Shown: positions 1 through 10,329 of the stretch, piece by piece
Layout: each line of letters opens with the position of its first letter
Position numbering within the stretch: the stretch's first letter is position 1
Source of the DNA: Monarcha castaneiventris obscurior
Taxonomy: Eukaryota > Chordata > Aves > Passeriformes > Monarchidae
Reading direction: 5' to 3'
Assembly: GCA_026261815.1 (NCBI GenBank)
Contig: JAMPIT010000437.1
Span: 1 to 64,000, forward strand
DNA length: 64,000 nucleotides
Made by a program: the position numbers and the translations under genes
Notes under the pieces: model-generated
Told to the model about the DNA's origin: nothing
Database searches by the model: none
What the model saw: only the letters and a program-made list of their open reading frames with translations

Positions 1-29
1 GGGTTTATTTTGCAATTAATTTCGATCTA

Positions 30-110
30 AATTAGTATCTTTGTCAATATATATAAAAATTAAAACCTCGGCAGGTTTTAGTATTCTACACACACCCCTC
101 CGTGTGGATT
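30..110. repeat. Direct repeat, copy 1 (partner at 6.6 kb)
   Basis: The stretch beginning TTGTCAATATATATAAAAAT, followed by an AGGTTTTA-TATTCTAC-CACACCCCTC core, recurs in the same orientation at about 6620-6690 with a few substitutions and a small insertion. The two copies bracket about 6.5 kb. The repeat family is not recognised; it could be a satellite edge or terminal repeat of an old element. Confidence 0.6.
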
Positions 111-3100
111 TTCTGGCAGTTTTGGCTCCCTCTGGCAGAGGGCACCCAGCATTGGCCCCCCTCATTCCCCACTCACCTGCTCCTCCACCACATCGCGGCT
201 CTCCCGGGGACATTGGGGTTCCCCAAATGACATCGGAGCCCCCGAGCCTCCACCCCCTCCCCCGGCCTTTCTTCCTCATCCCCAAAGAAAGCACAAAACG
301 AGTGAAGCTGCCCTGGACAGCAGCAGCGCGTCGCTTTAATAAAGCCATTTCCACGTGTACGTGCCCCAAAAAGGGGCTCTGCTGCCACAATAAAGGGGGG
401 CAGCCCCCAGCAGCCTCACAGCTCCTCCCCAGCTCCGGTGCCGCGGGCTGGCGGCCGCCCCACGGCGCGGGGGCAGCGAGTCCCACGCCGGTGCCGCGGC
501 TCCCGCTCGGGCTCCGCTCCATTCCTGAGCCCGGGGCAGGGGCAGGAGCTGTTCCATCCCTTCCCTACCGTGCCGCTGCTGCCCCCTGCGAGGATGGACT
601 TGGAGATCACAGGTGACTGGTGTGCCTAAAACAATAAAGTTATGCAGTGATCCAAGTGTTTTTCCTGAGGAAATGACATATTGCTTGAAACTGGGATAAC
701 CTATCCCCTGGCCTTCTCCAGGAAGAGTCACAGCTGGATATGGTCTCCCATAAAGGATTGCATAGGGCCTCACCTTTTGCTTGGCGCTTGGCTTAATTCC
801 TCAGCAATGCCCGGGAATGTGGCCATTTAAATTTTTGGCAGATTTGGGTCATTTGCCTTTTTCAGCTTTGTTTCCTTCTCTCAACCTTCCCACTAGATTG
901 TGGCCTCAAAGGAATATGTAAAATCCCATTGGATTCCTGTTCTTTTGGACAATATTTGCACAATTCCTGTACAAAATGAGGCCCCCTATAAGGATGCTTT
1001 TCCCTACCATTCCCCATCAATTACATCTGCCAGTCCGTTCCCTAAGTTAGTTGGGCTCTTCCCAGATTTCTGAGCTTCACAAGGCAGGAGATTAGTTGGA
1101 CCTGGGAACAAAACACTCCCGAGGAATTGTCTAATACCATCTCTGCCTTTGAGACCTGATCCTTGTGCTCAAAGGATCCCTCTTTCTTCCCTTCAGGCAA
1201 TTCCAAGGCTCACTGCCGCCATCTGGGAACAGTCACCAGTCTGGATCTTCTTCTGGAGTATCCCTGCAGTCTTCCCTGCTGGGATCCTGCTCAGGAATCC
1301 ATGGGGAACAAATTTAATAATTAATTCTTCTCACCCCTTCCTGGTTCTAATTCCAAAGGATTTGGTGTCTGCCTTACCTGGCTGGAGCCTGCTTCCAACT
1401 TTGTTCTTACTGCTTCTGCTGCTTTCTATTTCCCAGGAATGCCACTGACGGGGTGACAGCATTTTTCACCTCATCCAGGATTCCCTGTTGCATTTGGTTG
1501 CTGGAAGGATATGAAAACCTGGGCCCCCAGGGCTTTACTATCAGGAATTACATCCCTGCATTTGTTCATTTCCCAGTATTATCTCTTCCCCACAAAGCAC
1601 TCGGCATCCAAGGAATATAGAAATGGATATGCTAACCATTGTTTACTCCTCCTCTGGAATTTCAGAGCTTGGAAAAATGGGCAGCTGGGGCTTTTCCTGG
1701 TGGTACCCGTGAAGTGTATTTTACTTAAGAGCCCCTTCCCATGTCTTTCCCTGTATCCACCAAAAATCCATCTGTTTATTCCCCAGCTGCTTCCTCCTTC
1801 TTTATCCCACAGAATTTTAACAGGTGGATATGCCCCTCTGGAAGAGCACCTTTCATTCCAAACTTAAGAACAAATGAATCACTTTCCTTTGACCTTCATT
1901 ATTAGGATTTCACCAAGAGGTAGTGGATGCAAAGTGATCCTCTCCTCACCCCTGCTGGATTCCTGGAGCAGGGATTCTTTCTGTCTTTGTCCTGGGGTGC
2001 CCTCCCCCACACATCCTTTTCAGGCTTTGTTCCACAGCTTTTGCTTCCAACCTTGGATCCTTTCCCTCACTCCAGGAGCTCTCAGCAGTTCCACACCCTC
2101 TTTTCTCCCATCTGGATAATTTTTCCAAGAATGGAGCTGCGCATTTCAATTCCCTTCTCTTTTCTCTGAGAATTCCCACCAGTCCAGACCTAAAGCTGAC
2201 ACAAATCCAAATCCAGACCTGGCCAACCCTAAAGCAGCAACTCCGATTATACAATTCTGGACCATTTGCATTAATTCAAACCTAACATTTAGGACACAGC
2301 TCAGGCTGCAGCACAAAGTCACTGCAGACACATGCTCCACAGGAGCCATGGGGTTTTCTGCACTTCCTGCAGCAGCATTTATGGCTGAACAGTCCAGAAC
2401 AAGGCCTGAGCACGCAGGACTGGAGAACAAACACCAAGCAACAACCCCTGTGCTTGGCAGGGGCCTGGGGCATCCCTGTCCAGACTATTGGCTTCCTTTC
2501 CTTTTTTACACTGTAGTTAACCTGCAATGGGGACTTTTGAATCCATCCACACAGTGAGACACATTTCCTGAAACAGATCTTCCATATAAACGGGAACAGA
2601 AAAGCTCACTGCCACATTTAGAAACCCTTCAGCAAAGCACTTGGAAAAGCAAAGGTGGTGTGGGATTACCTGGAGCACCAGGGAACCAAAGTGAAGGTAG
2701 GAAACCAGCCCATGGCAAACAGCTGCCACTGCTTCTTACTCCAGTCCCTGTGCAAGTGCAGCTTCCCTGGAATTTCACACTCAGCGTCTCTTCCAAGCTC
2801 AACAGGGGAGCAAACAGATACTGCAACATCTTCCTTTGTACTTTGAGCAGCACAGACCCACCGGGAGGAACCAGAACCCAAAGGCAAATCTAAACAAGGG
2901 ACTCCCACTTGCCCCTCTCTACCTTTTCTCCAGTGTGGCCCTGGGCTGGGAAACAAAAGGCAACAAATACTTAAAAAACATCCCTGAGGTGTCTTCAGGA
3001 TGCCCAGGCCTGGGGGAAAGCCCTTCCCACCAGCCTCTTGGCCTTTTCCCACTGAGGAACTGTGGCAATGCACATCCAGCCAGAGAGCCTGGGATGCTTT

Positions 3101-3262
3101 CTGCACACCAAAAACTGCAGCCCTGAGTGCCAGGAGCCTCAAGATGCTCTGGATGCAATTCCCAGCCCCAGGGAACCCACGGAAGTTAAACCCAGCAGAC
3201 AGGAAAAGAGGAACCCTGTGTCCCTCTGGCTGACCCCACAGCACAGGCAGGACCAGGGGCAC
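111..3262. other. No gene recognised; possible decayed ERV interior on minus strand
   Basis: No exon with convincing homology and splice sites was found. The stretch lies directly downstream, in minus-strand sense, of the minus-strand LTR-like sequence at 3.3-4.0 kb, so it could be the eroded interior of that element. Minus-strand translations around 1.9-2.4 kb are lysine/arginine-rich but broken, and I could not match them confidently to gag. 410-600 is GC-rich. Open frames of up to 198 codons here are unsupported. Confidence 0.3.
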
Positions 3263-4030
3263 TGTTAAGATCTAGTTTTAAGGTTCTTAGAAATTCCTCT
3301 GCCCCAATTAAGATGCAAACAAGACCATATGCCAGTGACAATAGTAAGGGTTTATTTGATGGCAAATATGAGAGAGAGAGAGACAGAGAGAAAGAAAGAA
3401 AAAAGTAGAAAATAGTTGGGGGGCACAGAAAGAGAGACAGAGATAGAATAAGGAAAACATCACCACTCCGTGGATCCTAGGATGTTCTGGTGATCCTCTG
3501 TAGCTGGTCTTGGTGGTGGTGAAAGTCCCCCCAAAGAAGCACAGAATCTGGTGGGTTTATATGCTCAGGCCAGGCAGGCATGTCTGGGCATGTCCCCCTG
3601 GAGGAGGGGGATGCAGTCTCTCACAGCAGGCTCTGGGTCTGTTGCATCACGGGCAGTCCTGTGGGGCCAAGCCCCTCACGTGAAAGTCCCGTGGATGTGG
3701 CCTGTGGGGTTGGGGGTTCCACATCTGGGCCAGTTTGTGTAATGGAGGAAGGGTGTTTATTCCCTCTCACCAGAGGTTACACCATGCACCCAACACCTCC
3801 TCCTCCCCCCTCAGCTGAGGGGAGTCTGTGTAAACCTGGCTTCTGTGAGCTGTGCTCTCCCCCCACCCCAAACACAGACAAGGATAGTTGCAGTTGGTGA
3901 CATCCTTTTGTGGATGCATACCTTTCCTTCAGCCAAAGAGATGATTGAACAATGGGTTTCCCTTTATCTAATCAACAGTTTGACTTTCAGTCCAAACCCC
4001 CAGTCTTCAGAGAAGCTCCTTCACTTGTAG
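3263..4030 (-). mobile_element. LTR-like sequence, antisense (solo or 5' LTR)
   Basis: Read on the minus strand this has LTR architecture. A TATA-like CATATAAACC lies near 3555-3564. About 200 bp further on is an AATAAA polyadenylation signal (forward TTTATT near 3353), followed by a short U5-like tail ending near 3263. The R-like part contains a GA-rich microsatellite (3370-3400). The upstream boundary is uncertain and no target-site duplication was established. Assignment to an avian ERV LTR is inference from these signals. Confidence 0.45.
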
Positions 4031-4930
4031 CTTCTTCATAATGAGCAAAACTTTGTATCAATGTTTGAGGCATGAACTATTTTCAGTCTCTGACAGGCAC
4101 TCCGGTGCAGACCAGCAGAGTGAGAAGCTGTTGGCTTTGGCTGCTCAAACACTAAATCTTTTGGCATCGCTGGGGTGACTTCAATTGTTTTTCCTGTCCT
4201 AAAAGAGAGGAGAAAACAAAAATTAAGTCCGCTGTGCTACATTGAGGGTTCCAGGGTTGTTGCATTGTGCCGCTGTTGGGGGGAAAATGGTGTTGTTGTT
4301 ATGGGTGGTGTTTAGAGTAAGGGCTGGTGTAAGGAGTCGTGCACCTTTTCCCTGTACCCCTAACATGCACTGTGTACTTTCTGCCCTGTCAGGGGTGCTG
4401 TTTAGGGTCAGGCGAGGGGAGGCAGGGGGGTGAGGGGTGGTGCCACTGTACCCTAACCTGTACCTGTAATCTCCACTGTGTGCTCTCCATCCCTCAAGCA
4501 CTCCCTTGGCTCCTCAGCCCATAATGTCCATGTGTCAAGCCTCAAGACCCCCATGTTGTCCCTCAAGCCCCCCTGCTGTGTCTCTCAGGCCTCAGCCTCT
4601 ACATGTCACCCTCAAGGCCCCCATCCCTCAACCCCCAACCTCTGTGTGTCAACTTCATGCCCCCCCCCCCGCATTGGCTTCGTCCTGGGCTGGGAACAGG
4701 GAATAGCTTTAAGCTGCTTTGGCTGCCAGCGCTACAGAGTGGCCGCCGCACGCAGACACACGGGGATGCTGTGAGCCACCATTTCAGCGGCTCCCGGGGA
4801 CACGAGCAGCACCCGCAGCTGCCACCCGGCTCAGCCCAGGCTCCGTCCAGCCCTCCCCGAGAGCTGCCGGCAGCCGAAATCCTCCCCGCCCGCCCTGCCG
4901 GGGAAAGCCGCTCCCGGCACCGGCCCCGCC
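4031..4930. other. Low-complexity C-rich stretch, no gene seen
   Basis: From about 4440 the plus strand is a run of CCTCAAG/CCCC-rich imperfect short repeats with a poly-C run near 4660. A phrase at 4390 (GGGGTGCTGTTTAGGGTCAG) resembles sequence at about 23156 next to the C-rich minisatellite, suggesting shared satellite-type origin. No coding exon is supported. Confidence 0.4.
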
Positions 4931-5065
4931 AGCTCTCACCTCCCGGCAAAGAGCAGCTCCGTCCTCGCCGGCCGCCCCCAGCTCCAGCCCCGCCAGCTCT
5001 CACCTCCCGGCAAAGAGCAGCTCCATCCTTGCCGGCCGCTCCCGGCTCCGGGCAGCCGCCGCCCT
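4930..5065 (-). repeat. 64-bp tandem duplication containing a candidate first exon (MELLFAGR)
   Basis: Two units spaced 64 bp apart (starting about 4931 and 4995) share CTCTCACCTCCCGGCAAAG. On the minus strand the right unit reads ATG (5026-5024) followed by codons for MELLFAGR and then a strong splice donor, GGGAG|GTGAGAG, with the exon end at 5004. The left unit keeps the donor, but ATG is ACG. This looks like a promoter-proximal first coding exon copied twice. The gene is not recognised and no downstream exon was found. Confidence 0.4.
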
Positions 5066-5135
5066 TCGGGCAGGGGCAGGGCCCGGGCAGCTCCGGTGCG
5101 GCTCTTCCTCGGCGCTTTTGCGTTTCGCGGCCGCC

Positions 5136-5942
5136 GGCGCGGTTCGGCGCTCTCGGGGCGGTGTAAGAGACGCTTTATGGGCACCTGCCGGGACCCTAAA
5201 GAGGGCGCGTCCGGCACGGGCCACACTCAGGATGGCGGACGCGGTAGGGCCCCGGGAGAGGCGTCCCCGCCGCTGCCTGCCGGCGGCTGCGCGGCTCCCG
5301 CCCGCCCCCGGCGACGCTGACCCCGCAGCCCGTGTCCGAGCACCGGGAAACGCTGCGGAAAATCGCGCCGAAAGCGCTGGGGCGGCGTCGGCGTCGGGTT
5401 CCGTTCAGGCAGCCGAATAGACGGACCGGGGTCCTTTCTTCCCGCGCGCTTTCTCTCCCGACCCAAAGCGCATGCGTGCAATCCCACCACCTTTGGAAGG
5501 TCACCTCAACCGCGTGCTACGCGCCATCTTTGGTGTGGCCAGCACGTGACTTCCGCCCTTTGTCGCCATCTTGGGTGCTGGCTGAAGCCACTTCCGGTAC
5601 AGCCGCCATCTTTAGTGTGGTACACACAAGGCCCACGCTCCTCCCAGGGGCGTCTGTCTATTCCGCTGCCTGAATCCGGTCCTGACTCCCACGCCATTCC
5701 CACTCTTTCGGCGCGATTTTTCGCGGCGTTTCCCGATGCGAGGACGCGGCCGGCGCGGTCAGGGGCGCCGGAGGAGAACGACGGCCGCGTGAGCGGCGGC
5801 AGGCATCGGCAGGGACGCCTCTCCCGGGGTCCTACCGCGTCCGCCATCTTGAGTGTGGCGACGCCGGACGTGCCCTCTTTAGGGTCCTGGCAGATGCTAA
5901 TGAAGCGTCACTTACACCGCCCCGAGAGCGCCGAACCCGCGC
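5136..5942. repeat. Large inverted repeat in a CpG island
   Basis: The left arm (about 5136-5440) is the reverse complement of the right arm (about 5630-5942) over roughly 300 bp at about 80% identity by eye. Shared blocks include GGACCCTAAAGAGGGC, GGCGGACGCGGTAGG and AAATCGCGCCGAAAG. The spacer is about 190 bp. Both arms contain an inward-reading ATG followed by codons for MADAVGPRERR (plus strand from 5232; minus strand from the right arm). The arms have diverged by indels, so this is not a recent hairpin artefact. Confidence 0.8.
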
Positions 5943-6240
5943 CTTCCTTTCCGAGCCGCCCTCTTGACTGCGGCCCTTTGGCAGCTCCGTTCCGACCGCG
6001 CTCGCCCGCTGCCCCCCGCCCCGCGCCGCTGCTGCCCGGCCAAACCGGCCCCGCCGCTGTCACGCGTCTCAGCCCGCGCCCCGCACGGCGCCCGCTCCTT
6101 TTATCGCCCTGGCCCCGCTCGGCCACGGCCGTGCCCCTCTGCGCTCCGAACCGCCCTTCGCCCCTCCCCGCCTCCGCTCACAGACACGGCCCCGCTCGCT
6201 GCCGCCCCTCGCCCTCCCCGCGCTCGGCAGCCGCCGAGGC
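5370..6240. repeat. CpG-rich module, copy 1 (direct repeat of 16.2-17.06 kb)
   Basis: Nearly every segment of this interval has a collinear counterpart at 16205-17060: the GGCGGCGT...TTCAGGCA...CCGAATAGAC block, the CCTTTGGAAGGTCA block, the CCTACCGCGTC block, AAGCGTCACTTACACCGCCC, and the CTGCTGCCCGGC tail. Copy 1 is richer in CpG and retains intact YY1, ETS and NRF1-like motifs. It is best read as a duplicated promoter or first-exon segment; the source gene is not recognised. Confidence 0.75.
5441..5629. promoter_or_regulatory. Candidate bidirectional housekeeping-type promoter core
   Basis: The spacer between the inverted arms concentrates promoter motifs. There is an NRF1-like GCGCATGCGTGC at 5468, YY1-type GCCATCTT at 5523, 5565 and 5605 (another lies in the right arm at 5843), and ETS/GABP-type CCACTTCCGG at 5588. 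With MADAVGPRERR start codons on both arms, the arrangement suggests a TATA-less bidirectional promoter. Activity is inferred, not shown. Confidence 0.45.
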
Positions 6241-6604
6241 CGCCGCTGTCCCGCGGCCCCCGGCGGGAGCGGCGGGCGGGGCCGGGCCAGCGGCGGGGCC
6301 GGGGGCGGCAGTGCCGCTCTCTCGCCACCGGGCGGCAGCAGCGCCGCCGAGCGCAGCCCGGGGCTGGGACGCGCTCCGGGCCGGGCGCAGAGCACCGGCA
6401 GCAGCAGCCGGCTCCGAGCGCTGCTGAGCGCCTGCACCCCCAGCGGCTGCGCTCCTGCTTTCAGGCACTTGCTTCTTTCCTTTCCTCTATGAAAACGCCA
6501 GCCCGTTATTTTCAAACCCTACCCATCTCTAGTCCCAGTTTCTTATATTCCTGTATGTAATAATAGTAGATAGAGAGGGCTTATATCAAAATGAATGTAT
6601 ATAT

Positions 6605-6690
6605 AAATGAGTAGCATTTGTCAATGTATATAAAAATTAAAACAGGTTTGACTATTGACAGGTTTTACTATTCTACGCACACCCCTCTGC
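6605..6690. repeat. Direct repeat, copy 2 (partner at 30-110)
   Basis: TTGTCAATGTATATAAAAAT followed by an AGGTTTTACTATTCTAC-CACACCCCTC core repeats the sequence at 30-110 in the same orientation. The purine-rich array starts just downstream. Confidence 0.6.
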
Positions 6691-6699
6691 CTGTGAGGA

Positions 6700-7540
6700 A
6701 ATGTTAAAGGTTAGAAATAAATGAAGTTAAAAAGGTAGAAAGTCAGTAACAAATTACAAAGGTAGAAACTTAGAAACAAACAAAATTAAAAACATAGACT
6801 GGTACAAACCAACCAAGTCTGAAAGGTAGAAAGTTAGAATAAAAAAATTCAGAAATGTCGAAAGCTAGAAACAAAGAAAGACAGAAACAAGAAAAATTAG
6901 AAACAAACAAATTTATAAAGGTAGGAAGTTAGAAACAAAGAAAGTTAGACAAACTATGAAAGGTTGAAAGGTAGAAACAAACAAAATTAGAAACAAAAGA
7001 AATTGGAAAGGTAGAGAGAAAAAACAAAATTAGAAATAATCAAAGTTACAAGGGGAGGCAGTTATAATAAATTTAGAAAGGTAGAAAGTTAGAAACAGTG
7101 TTTAAAAGTTAGACTATTACAAAGTTAGAAAGGTAGGATGTTATAAACAAACAAATTTTGAAAGGTAGAAAGTTAGAAACAGTCAGAAACGTAAAAGCTA
7201 GAAAGGTAAAAAGTTAAAAACAAATTTAGAAAGGTACAAAGCTAGAAATGTAGTGTGTTAGAAACAAAGTTAGAAAGGTAAACATGTGGAAGGAAACAAA
7301 GGTGGAAAGTTTCAAAGTTACAAACAAAGGTAGAAAGGGACAAATCTAGAAAGGTAGAAACAAAGGAAGGTAGAAAATTAGAAAGGAAGAAATTCAGAAA
7401 CAAAGTTAGAAAGGTAGAAAATTAGAAGCAAAGATAGAAAGGTAAAAGTTAGAAAGGTAGAAATTTAGAAACAAACAGAATAGTAGAAAGTTATAAAGGT
7501 AGAAAGTTAGAAAGAAACAAAGTTAGAAAGGTATTATGGT
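6700..7540 (+). repeat. Purine-rich tandem array of GTAGAAAGTTAGAAACAAA-type units
   Basis: About 840 bp is built almost entirely of permutations of AGAAAGGTAGAAAGTTAGAAACAAA. The units are degenerate and vary in length (roughly 16-25 bp), and the plus strand is nearly free of C. No coding content. The array abuts the env relic on its right. Confidence 0.85.
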
Positions 7541-7549
7541 ATTGTCTAC

Positions 7550-8185
7550 ATTTTGATGCTTACAATTCAATGTTTGCAACAACACAGCACAGCTGATCAG
7601 CCATCCCAACAAAAACTAACAATGCTGATCTTCCTAAACACACACACAGAGCAAATGTTACCTGACCCTTGGAAAGAGAAGCTCACGTATAAAGCTAATG
7701 TCAGCTGTGACAGTGATAACGAAGTGCGATTACCAGGTTGTTCTCAGTCCTCTATAGATATTTTATTAAAGCGTGCAAATAGTGAGACCTCCATCCCAAA
7801 CAGATCCTCTAAAACCTCACTCCAGACAAGGTTACACGCCTTCCTAGAAGGAGAGACAACCCAAGTCTCCATAAATTAACAAAACCCGAGGATACAATCA
7901 GTGCCTTAAAAACAAAATTTATCGGCCTTTCAGAGGTAATTGAACAAAATCAAATAGCTTTGGATTTCCTTTTGGCTTCCACAATTACCAACAACAATTG
8001 CTGTGTATACATAGATCAAACCCTGAAAATACAAACTGACTTGAAAGAAGTTAAAAAGGACACTAGAATCTTTCATGAAATGCAAAAGAATCAAGAAAGT
8101 ATATTGAATGAGAGGATCTCATGGATTCCAAATTTAAATATGACCATGACAAAATTAATTGGTATAATTACCACATCCTAACATT
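7550..8185 (+). mobile_element. Endogenous retrovirus env relic (transmembrane subunit)
   Basis: The plus-strand translation from about 7905 to 8180 has the order expected of a retroviral Env transmembrane subunit: a heptad-like helix with EQNQIALDFLLAS, a Cys-Cys pair in NNNCCVYID, a second helix, then a Trp-Ile-Pro-Asn stretch before a hydrophobic region. The first cysteine of the usual CX6CC motif is not visible and the spacing is shortened. Upstream (7553-7879) is an open stretch that may be remaining surface subunit but is not clearly recognisable. A stop at 7877 separates the two parts. It is a non-functional relic with no gag or pol beside it. Confidence 0.65.
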
Positions 8186-8189
8186 TATG

Positions 8190-9650
8190 TTGGATACATA
8201 AATTATATTCCAAATTTACAAAATTAGATTTAACAAAATGTGTGGATCTGGCAATATCCATTTTCTCTAAAAACCTCAAGACAATATATTGGACCTCATT
8301 CACATAGCATTAAAACCTTATTTAGTACTACTGAAGTACCAAATGATTTAATACTTTTACTTATGTTGATTGGTATTTCTATATGCTTTGGAGTTTCTAC
8401 CACTATCACTTTAAAATGCTTGCGTCTTCCCTCTGATTGTCACACTGGGTAAGAAAGATTTCACCCTAAATGTGACTTGAAATTTTCATATGATTATGAA
8501 ATCAGTTTTGTTTAATTCTTCAAGGTAAAACACAGGTAAGCAAAAACAATTAAGTTTTATTACATCCTTCATTCCCCTGAGACAATCAAACCGTTATGTC
8601 ATATATACATATTTGTTTAGATTATTGTAGAATTATCTAACACTTAATACATTAAGCAAAGGTGAACTTCACTGAAGGACACTGAATCAAGAGGCATAGA
8701 AAGAAATGAAAGGAGTCGCCGACCATCCACTGAACTGCTTCAATTGCTACGACTGAATAACTCTTCTTTGTTCCTGGTTTGCATCTCGTCCTCCCACCAT
8801 CTCAAGATTCAAGGGCTGGGGGAACAACCTACCCTACATGGACTAATAATTGGATTGTCCTTAACTACCATGTACACTCCAATACCACGCCTTACACAGA
8901 TATGTGTGACACAAGCCGAAGGAACAACAGCTGCTTCTTATCAACACTCATACAACATCTCCTGAAGAAATACGACAGCCTAGGAAAACAATGTGTATCA
9001 AAATATTTAATGATGGCACACACATGCAAGAAAGTAGACACTTTTAGAGCATAGAGGCAAGCAAAGCACCTCGCTGTTCCTACCCCTCCTGTCCCTCACA
9101 CCCTGCTCTGTCGTGTCCTGCGCTACCACACGACAGACTGCCGGGAGCATCCCCGAGAACCATCACACCGATAGCCTTGAACATTCCAACTTCACTGCCA
9201 ATGTTGTAGCAATCTCCTGCATTCCAATGCCTAGTACAGCAACAAGACAAAGTCCTCGCCCACCCAGGATCTTCAAAACAATCGAGTACAAGGTTTGAAC
9301 AAGCCTCGTGGTTTGAGGGCCACCGTCTGCCCAAAAAGCCCAACTCTGCATCCGGATGAAACGAACACCACAAATGCATCAATGAACGGCAGATGCACGG
9401 GACACTGGCAGCTTGGACCTGCGATTAACTCCGCCCCTGCTGCTGGATTGACACAGCAATGGAAAACCGGCAGCCCGAAGGTCTCACGAGAGAGTGCAAA
9501 CCATATCGAACACCGCTTCTGGCAGGCGCCCGGGTCATTATTCAAAGGCGCGGCTCAGTTAAAGAGCGATGCCAACAAAGCCCCCGGACAAAAAGCCTGC
9601 GGTGTCGGGGATTTTTCCTTTCTTCCTTTCAGCAACTTTTGCGAGCGAGC
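8190..9650. other. No gene recognised
   Basis: 8240-8450 may be further decayed env or 3' ERV sequence (a hydrophobic frame follows the TM relic). 8700-9650 is unique-looking, moderately GC-rich DNA without recognised exons, tRNA or repeat family. Confidence 0.3.
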
Positions 9651-9654
9651 TCTG

Positions 9655-10320
9655 AAGCTGCCGAGCCACAAGTGTCCCCCACCCAGCGCCCCGCGCCGGG
9701 ACTCGCTCCGGGCCGGCGGCGTCCCACGGAGCGAGGGGAGCGGGGCGGCCACGCGAGCCGCGGCACCGGCGGCGCTCGGCGCCCGGGGCCGGCCCCGCGC
9801 TCCCGGGACCGGGCGGAGCGCGGCTCCCGGCGGGGAAGCGGCTCCTCCGGCGGGCGGGAACAGGGCTGATAAGATGAAATCAAAAGGGAAAAGGAAAGAT
9901 TTCGCCCTGCAAACCTACAGCGTGGCTCACCTGCTCAGCTCCTGCCGCCCAGCACGAAGGCTCGTCCCCCGGCACCGCCTTTCAGCAATGCTCCACACCC
10001 AAGCGCCGCCCCGGACTCTGTGAGATGCGCCCACCCTTTTTTCACAGCCCCGCGTCGCTCGGTGGCGAGACGGGAAAGAGGAGCCGGTTTCCAAGGAAGC
10101 CCCGGAGCGCGCGTTAGCGCGGGATGGCCCCGAGCTGCCGGGAGAACGGGCGGCCGCTGTCCCGTGCCGCCGGGGTGTGCCCCGGCTCTCTGAGCTACGG
10201 CTGCACTGGGCACGGGCGACGCCGCAGCAGGGAAAGGAAGGGCCCGTGCTTTGCCAGGCGAGCTAGGAGCAGCGAGGTGCTTCCTGCCGGCAGCTCTGTT
10301 CGGCGTTGCTGATGTTTTCA
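9655..10320. promoter_or_regulatory. Unassigned CpG island
   Basis: GC- and CpG-dense block with promoter character and no TATA box. On the minus strand a strong donor, GAGCAG|GTGAGCC, lies near 9930, compatible with a non-coding or 5' UTR first exon transcribed leftwards. On the plus strand a frame reading MKSKGKRKDFALQTYSVAH starts near 9873 but has no recognised homology. C2CD3 exons lie just to the right, but no connection could be shown. Confidence 0.45.
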
Positions 10321-10329
10321 GAGCCAAAG

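Noticed and set aside
2666..3262. 198-codon minus-strand open frame
   Set aside because: No recognisable domain; lies beside an antisense LTR and overlaps other equally long frames on the opposite strand.
5546..6427. 293-codon plus-strand open frame
   Set aside because: CpG-island artefact crossing one arm of the inverted repeat. No homology, no conserved frame with copy 2.
6700..7540. CRISPR-like array
   Set aside because: Repeats are short, degenerate and contiguous with no unique spacers, in a vertebrate genome.
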